Shown here piece by piece: positions 16,811-20,500 of a stretch of 20,500 nucleotides of DNA (positions are counted from its first letter, which is position 1; each line of letters starts with the position of its first letter). Source of the DNA: Albibeggiatoa sp964388965 (lineage in GTDB: Bacteria; Pseudomonadota; Gammaproteobacteria; Beggiatoales; Beggiatoaceae); assembly GCA_964388965.1 (NCBI GenBank), contig CAYMCP010000065.1:1-20500 (forward strand), read 5' to 3'. The notes beneath the pieces are model-generated. The model was not told the DNA's origin, did not search any database, and was given only the letters and a program-made list of their open reading frames with translations. Both the position numbers and the translations under genes were made by a program.

Positions 16811-17102
16811 GATTATGCGCAATAGCGTATTGCAGCTCACATTGGGCAGGGCTTAGGTTGTGGAATTTGATATATTGCAGCGACACCATTCCAAAATAGC
16901 CACAAGATTTTGATTTGCATGAAAATTCCGTTAGTTAAGCAAAATACTGAGAGTGCGTAGAACGAGGGTTAAACAAATATTGTTACCTTAAATTACTTAC
17001 AAAAAGAGTAACTACCACCACGTATCAATGACTGCAAAATCAATAGCCTAAAATACAGATCACCTTTTGTAATCCTGCCCAATATGCGTATTAAGATTAT
17101 GC
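16811..17102. repeat. Degenerate palindromic and inverted repeat words in a gene-free stretch
   Basis: No gene is supported between the actP terminator and 17150. The region carries an inverted repeat GCAATA-GCG-TATTGC at 16819-16833. ATTGGGCAGG at 16841-16850 is repeated in inverse as CCTGCCCAAT at 17074-17083. The words GATTATGC (16811-16818 and 17095-17102) and GCGTATT (16825-16831 and 17086-17092) each occur at both edges in the same orientation. This looks like two decayed copies of an interspersed repeat about 240 bases apart. The inverted decamers could instead be ends of a small nonautonomous element. I cannot identify the family. Confidence 0.4.
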
Positions 17103-17149
17103 CTTACGAGTTATTTTAAATTTGCTGAGACTGTCGAAACGAGAAAAAA

Positions 17150-18304
17150 TTAATTTTTAATCCATTGTTTAATTGTTGCGTGCAATTGCGGCAGCATTCT
17201 CGCCGTACATACTTTTATATCCAAATCTTTAGCGCGTTGCATATCCCAATTGGACAAAGGATGATAGCTGACTAACATTGTTTTAGCCCGTATATCACCA
17301 AATAAACCTTTTAATGTGTCCAATTTATATAAAATCTCACTGCCCGGACTATCTGGATGTTCGCTATGGGTATGAAAACGCTTAGTTTTACATTCAATAA
17401 TATATAGATGGTTATTTGCTAAAAAAGTAACATCCATTTCATTTTTAACCACCTGTCCAGTATTATCGCGTCCAACCTCAACGCTACAACCTACATCTTG
17501 AATTTCCGCAATTTCCTTACGCAAACCATAAACAATACTAAAGGTATGATTTTCCAGCCAACCACCATTAACAAAAAATCGCGCTTCTTCGTTAGGAAAA
17601 TGTAAGCACTGATAACGATATTCTAAAACACCTTCTGCTTGTAAGCGTTGAATCAAAACTTGTAATTCATGCCAATCTTGTTGACTATTAGACAATTGAG
17701 GCGTTTGTAAAGTTTGTTCTGCCTGTTGTGCAAGCCAATTTAATGCTGCCAAAGGTTTAGCTAATCTTTCTGCGTTTTCGACCAACTCATTAGTTAATTG
17801 CCGTAAATGTTTTGCTACGCCGTGCTTACCTCCTTGACTGAGCACTGGTGCGCCATGCGCTTGTAAAAATGCCGGTAATTTTATCCGATCAGCGCAATTA
17901 ATAGTTGGTAAATCTCGTTTGTGCATCCAAATCACATCATCTGTGTGTGGGTGAACGTAAAAAATAGGTCTAGCAAATTCAGTAAAAATTTCATACGCCA
18001 CCATACTCATTGGACGTGTACCACCACTTGCATTCAGCGCAATATCATCCTGTTCGCGCTCAATTAATAACTCTAACATGCGTTCACGAATATGCTCAAT
18101 ATGCCAAGCATCTTGTAATAACCAATGTGATACCCTAATACCTGCTGTTTTTAATACAATTTCTAAATCTGTCGCACGCTGATTTTGGTTTGGCGCATAA
18201 ACTAAAATCACTTCCTGAGGAGCAAGCTGTGGGTCTAAGGCGGGTGTAATATTGGCAATAGCTGTGTTGTAAACAAGGCAAACCTGAATATTAGATTTGA
18301 GCAT
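17150..18304 (-). CDS. CARF-domain PD-(D/E)XK nuclease of the Card1/Can2 (DUF1887) family
   Basis: Proteins of this family sense cyclic tetra-adenylate made by Cas10 of type III CRISPR systems and then cleave nucleic acid (single-stranded DNA and/or RNA for Card1; RNA and nicked DNA reported for Can2). The 384-residue protein has an N-terminal CARF domain (about 1-135) with the ligand-loop motif ALNASGGTRPMS (N91 to S100). It continues with a helical linker and winged-helix-like middle. The hallmark GGWLE lies at 247-251, and a C-terminal PD-(D/E)XK domain has E264, D291 (NEMDVTF) and E304-C-K306. All expected catalytic positions are present, and length is normal for the family. The ATG at 18304 is preceded by AAAGG at 9 bases. 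Neighbours are actP and aspS. No cas gene or repeat-spacer array is in the window, so it is either an orphan or served by a locus elsewhere. Confidence 0.88.
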   Translation of the reverse strand: MLKSNIQVCLVYNTAIANITPALDPQLAPQEVILVYAPNQNQRATDLEIVLKTAGIRVSHWLLQDAWHIEHIRERMLELLIEREQDDIALNASGGTRPMSMVAYEIFTEFARPIFYVHPHTDDVIWMHKRDLPTINCADRIKLPAFLQAHGAPVLSQGGKHGVAKHLRQLTNELVENAERLAKPLAALNWLAQQAEQTLQTPQLSNSQQDWHELQVLIQRLQAEGVLEYRYQCLHFPNEEARFFVNGGWLENHTFSIVYGLRKEIAEIQDVGCSVEVGRDNTGQVVKNEMDVTFLANNHLYIIECKTKRFHTHSEHPDSPGSEILYKLDTLKGLFGDIRAKTMLVSYHPLSNWDMQRAKDLDIKVCTARMLPQLHATIKQWIKN

Positions 18305-18323
18305 AAAAACTGACCTTTACTTA

Positions 18324-18353
18324 ATTGTAACAGTTATAAATTACCGATTTAAA
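18324..18353 (-). promoter_or_regulatory. Candidate promoter of the CARF nuclease gene
   Basis: On the minus strand a TTTAAA hexamer (18353-18348) is followed after 18 bases by TACAAT (18329-18324), itself preceded by TGT as in an extended -10 element. The -10 ends about 20 bases before the start codon. A leader this short would fit a separately transcribed gene. The AT-rich context makes chance matches likely. Confidence 0.35.
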
Positions 18354-18406
18354 AAATAAGGTTTAACGTAAAAAATTTAATTTATCGAATATTTGGATGA
18401 AGTATT

Positions 18407-18446
18407 TTGACATCCTCTCCATTCTTTACGATAGAGAAGATGTCAA
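18407..18446. repeat. Long hairpin between aspS and the CARF nuclease gene
   Basis: TTGACATCCTCTC (18407-18419) and GAGAAGATGTCAA (18434-18446) are inverted copies with one mismatch in 13 positions, around a 14-base loop. It sits 27 bases after the aspS stop. On the aspS strand it is not followed by a T-run, so it is a poor classical terminator in that direction. On the plus strand it is followed by C and five Ts. The left arm resembles, from memory, the GACATCCTC hairpins at ends of IS200/IS605-type elements. An mRNA-stabilising hairpin, a terminator or an operator are alternatives. Confidence 0.6.
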
Positions 18447-18472
18447 CTTTTTCCTACAGTAACAGATTAATT

Positions 18473-20251
18473 TCAAACTTGTTTTTCTTTCACACGCAAT
18501 TTAATATGCAATTCACGCAATTGTGTATCAGTAGCGGGTGACGGCGCTGAAGTAAGCAAACAACTAGCAGTTTGAGTTTTAGGGAAGGCGATGACATCAC
18601 GGATTGATGTTGCACCACTCATTAACATTACTAAACGATCTAACCCGAATGCAATTCCGCCATGCGGTGGGCAACCATATTTTAACGCATCCAATAAAAA
18701 GCCAAATTTTTCCCGTGCCTCTTCCTCACCGATGCCCAACAATTTAAATACTGCTGCTTGCATATCTGATTTATGAATACGAATTGAACCGCCACCGATT
18801 TCCGAACCATTCAAGACCATATCGTAAGCCCTTGATAAACAAGCTTTTGGGTCTGCCTGCAATTCGCTGACATCCACATTAGGCGCGGTGAAAGGATGAT
18901 GTAATGATTCCCAACGCTTATCAGTTTCACTCCATTCAAACATGGGGAAATCCACAACCCATAATGGTTTCCAACCCTGCTCATTTAATTCTAAATCTTC
19001 GCCTAATTTCAAACGTAACGCGCCTAATGCTTCATTAACAATTTTAGCTTTATCCGCGCCAAAGAAAATTAAATCATCAGTTTCTGCCGCAGTCAGTTTT
19101 AAAATTTCTGCGATTGCATCATCTGGTAAAAATTTTAAAATTGGGGATTGTAAGCCATCGCGTCCTTTGCTTATATCATTAATTTTGATATACGCTAGAC
19201 CTTTTGCACCGTAAATACCGACAAATTTAGTATAATCATCGATTTGCTTACGAGATAATTTTTTACAGCCTTGTGGTACTTTCAGAGCAGCAACACGACA
19301 ATTTGGATCTTTAGCAGGTGCTGCAAATACTTTAAATTCAATATGTTGTAATAAATGTGCAACATCTTGAATTTCCAGTGGGTTACGCAAATCTGGTTTA
19401 TCTGAACCAAAACGCTGCATAGCTTCCGTATATGACATAATCGGAAATGGATCGGGTAATGCTACATTTAAAATTTGCTTGAATAAGTGCCGAATCATAT
19501 CCTCCATAATGCCACGCAATTCCACCTCATCGGTAAATGACATTTCAATATCTAACTGCGTAAATTCTGGCTGGCGGTCGGCGCGTAAATCCTCATCACG
19601 GAAACAACGCACAATTTGATAGTACCTATCCATGCCAGACATCATTAATAATTGCTTAAATAACTGTGGCGATTGCGGCAATGCGAAAAAATTCCCCTCG
19701 TGAGTACGACTTGGAACAAGATAATCTCTCGCACCCTCTGGCGTAGCTTTGGTTAGCATGGGGGTTTCTATTTCTAAAAAACCTTTATTATCCAAGTAAT
19801 TACGCAATATATTATTAGTTTTAGCACGCATTTGGAAACGCCGTTGCATCAAAGGGCGGCGCAAATCGATATAACGATAACGCAAACGATGTTCTTCATG
19901 TACGGTTTCATCGTCCAATTGGAATGGTGGTGTTTCAGCCGTATTTAAAATTTCTAATTCTTTGCCTAATACCTCAATCATTCCGGTGGATAATTCTGGA
20001 TTTTCAGTTCCTTCGGGACGATTTCGTACTTTTCCAATTACTTTTAATACATATTCGGTTCTGACCCTTTCCGCTAAAGCAAAAGTTTGTTCCGTGTCGG
20101 GATCAATGACTATCTGTACTAGACCACTCCGATCACGTAAATCAATAAAAATTACGCCACCATGATCACGCCGACGATGGACCCAACCGCATAAAGTAAC
20201 TTCTTGAGCAATGAAAGACTCATTGACTTGTCCACAGTAGTGGCTACGCAT
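18473..20251 (-). CDS. aspS: Aspartyl-tRNA synthetase, bacterial type, predicted non-discriminating
   Basis: AspRS charges tRNA(Asp) with aspartate. I chose the ATG at 20251: AAGGA lies about 10 bases before it, and the product then starts MRSHYCGQ as in Pseudomonas. The frame also extends to a TTG at 20281. The 592-residue protein has the OB-fold anticodon-binding domain (about 1-105) and class II motif 1. Motif 2 is FRDEDLRADRQPEFTQLD, followed by the bacterial GAD insertion (about 285-420, including DDYTKFVGIYGAKGLAYIK). Motif 3 is HGGIAFGLDRLVMLM. In the anticodon domain it reads HRRRDHGG with H30, and RPEG with G81. These correspond to the H31/G82 pair associated with non-discriminating AspRS of P. 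aeruginosa, whereas E. coli has RRRDLG there. It may therefore also charge tRNA(Asn) with Asp for GatCAB. Confidence 0.96.
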   Translation of the reverse strand: MRSHYCGQVNESFIAQEVTLCGWVHRRRDHGGVIFIDLRDRSGLVQIVIDPDTEQTFALAERVRTEYVLKVIGKVRNRPEGTENPELSTGMIEVLGKELEILNTAETPPFQLDDETVHEEHRLRYRYIDLRRPLMQRRFQMRAKTNNILRNYLDNKGFLEIETPMLTKATPEGARDYLVPSRTHEGNFFALPQSPQLFKQLLMMSGMDRYYQIVRCFRDEDLRADRQPEFTQLDIEMSFTDEVELRGIMEDMIRHLFKQILNVALPDPFPIMSYTEAMQRFGSDKPDLRNPLEIQDVAHLLQHIEFKVFAAPAKDPNCRVAALKVPQGCKKLSRKQIDDYTKFVGIYGAKGLAYIKINDISKGRDGLQSPILKFLPDDAIAEILKLTAAETDDLIFFGADKAKIVNEALGALRLKLGEDLELNEQGWKPLWVVDFPMFEWSETDKRWESLHHPFTAPNVDVSELQADPKACLSRAYDMVLNGSEIGGGSIRIHKSDMQAAVFKLLGIGEEEAREKFGFLLDALKYGCPPHGGIAFGLDRLVMLMSGATSIRDVIAFPKTQTASCLLTSAPSPATDTQLRELHIKLRVKEKQV

Positions 20252-20500
20252 AAAACTGTATTCCTTATTATTTTCGGACAAAAGACTTGAGATATTAAGA
20301 GGTGTGGAGCTTTAATGCAAGGGAAAACACTATTTACCCAGCAATTCTCATTTTAAATTTCATGAATGTCGTAGGACGCTGGTGCGTCCCACTGGGTGAT
20401 AACGCGGTGCATCGTCACGAGTCAAAATACCCATACCTTTTAGTTTCTGAAAACTCCGAAAAACTATTCCAACGCAATTCCAGCATAGGCTTGCATCTGG
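20252..20500. other. Upstream region of aspS, no supportable gene
   Basis: The stretch should hold the aspS promoter, but no convincing -35/-10 pair stands out. It includes a hairpin repeat at 20371-20392. A plus-strand frame starting with ATG at 20362 runs open to the window edge (about 46 codons). It has no ribosome binding site and runs through the hairpin repeat, so I do not call it a gene. Confidence 0.4.
20371..20392. repeat. REP-like hairpin repeat
   Basis: GTAGGACGC and GCGTCCCAC are inverted halves with one mismatch in nine positions, separated by TGGT. It is GC-rich in an AT-rich surrounding, which is typical of REP-like dispersed extragenic palindromes. Only one copy is seen here, so dispersal in the genome is an inference. 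Confidence 0.5.

Noticed and set aside
17150..20500. A CRISPR array near the CARF nuclease
   Set aside because: No regularly spaced direct repeats of 25-40 bases were seen in the spacers on either side.
20362..20500. Plus-strand frame open to the right edge
   Set aside because: It has no ribosome binding site, passes through a palindromic repeat and shows no recognisable protein pattern.
1..20500. tRNA or rRNA genes
   Set aside because: No cloverleaf with a GTTCGAATC-type T-arm or conserved rRNA segment was recognised in any spacer.

Overview
The window looks like a piece of chromosome from an AT-rich gammaproteobacterium. The evidence is the divergent rsmI/lpoA pair (LpoA is a gammaproteobacterial outer-membrane activator of penicillin-binding protein PBP1A), an AspRS and an ActP that read very like Pseudomonas and Escherichia proteins, and a sucC-sucD pair joined by a 4-base overlap. 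A sulfur-oxidising Thiotrichales/Beggiatoa-type host would fit the base composition and the mix of acetate uptake and hydrogenase maturation genes. That placement is a guess. No rRNA or tRNA gene is visible that could settle it.

Layout. 1-1650: remains of a type I-like restriction-modification locus. A nuclease-domain HsdM breaks off just after methylase motif I and runs directly, in another frame, into the C-terminal half of an HsdS. 1680-4838: rsmI (minus strand), divergent lpoA (plus strand) and its terminator. 4866-8146: two minus-strand genes, an exported 5'-nucleotidase-family enzyme and an unrecognised two-helix membrane protein. 8383-11916: plus-strand genes for a stand-alone trpB, an exported beta-propeller protein, the hydrogenase-maturation pair hypC-hypA, and a DUF4126 membrane protein. 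12113-14157: sucC-sucD, then a strong terminator. 14158-14763: a 606-base gene-free AT-rich stretch ahead of the DUF485-actP acetate-uptake pair (14764-16736), which has its own terminator. 16811-17102: scattered repeat-like words. 17150-18304 (minus): a CARF plus PD-(D/E)XK nuclease of the Card1/Can2 family. 18473-20251 (minus): aspS. 20252-20500: upstream region with a hairpin repeat.

Most genes are housekeeping and probably belong to small independent units. sucCD (TCA cycle) and actP (acetate import) both serve acetate and central carbon use. RsmI and LpoA serve ribosome modification and peptidoglycan synthesis. HypA and HypC serve [NiFe] hydrogenase assembly, but no hydrogenase gene is in view.

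The most interesting content is defence-related. There is a CARF nuclease normally tied to type III CRISPR cyclic-oligoadenylate signalling, with no cas genes or array in this window, and a restriction-modification locus collapsed by an internal deletion whose nuclease domain still looks intact. Other points worth checking are a predicted non-discriminating AspRS, a possible Pho box ahead of the nucleotidase, and several palindromic repeats.
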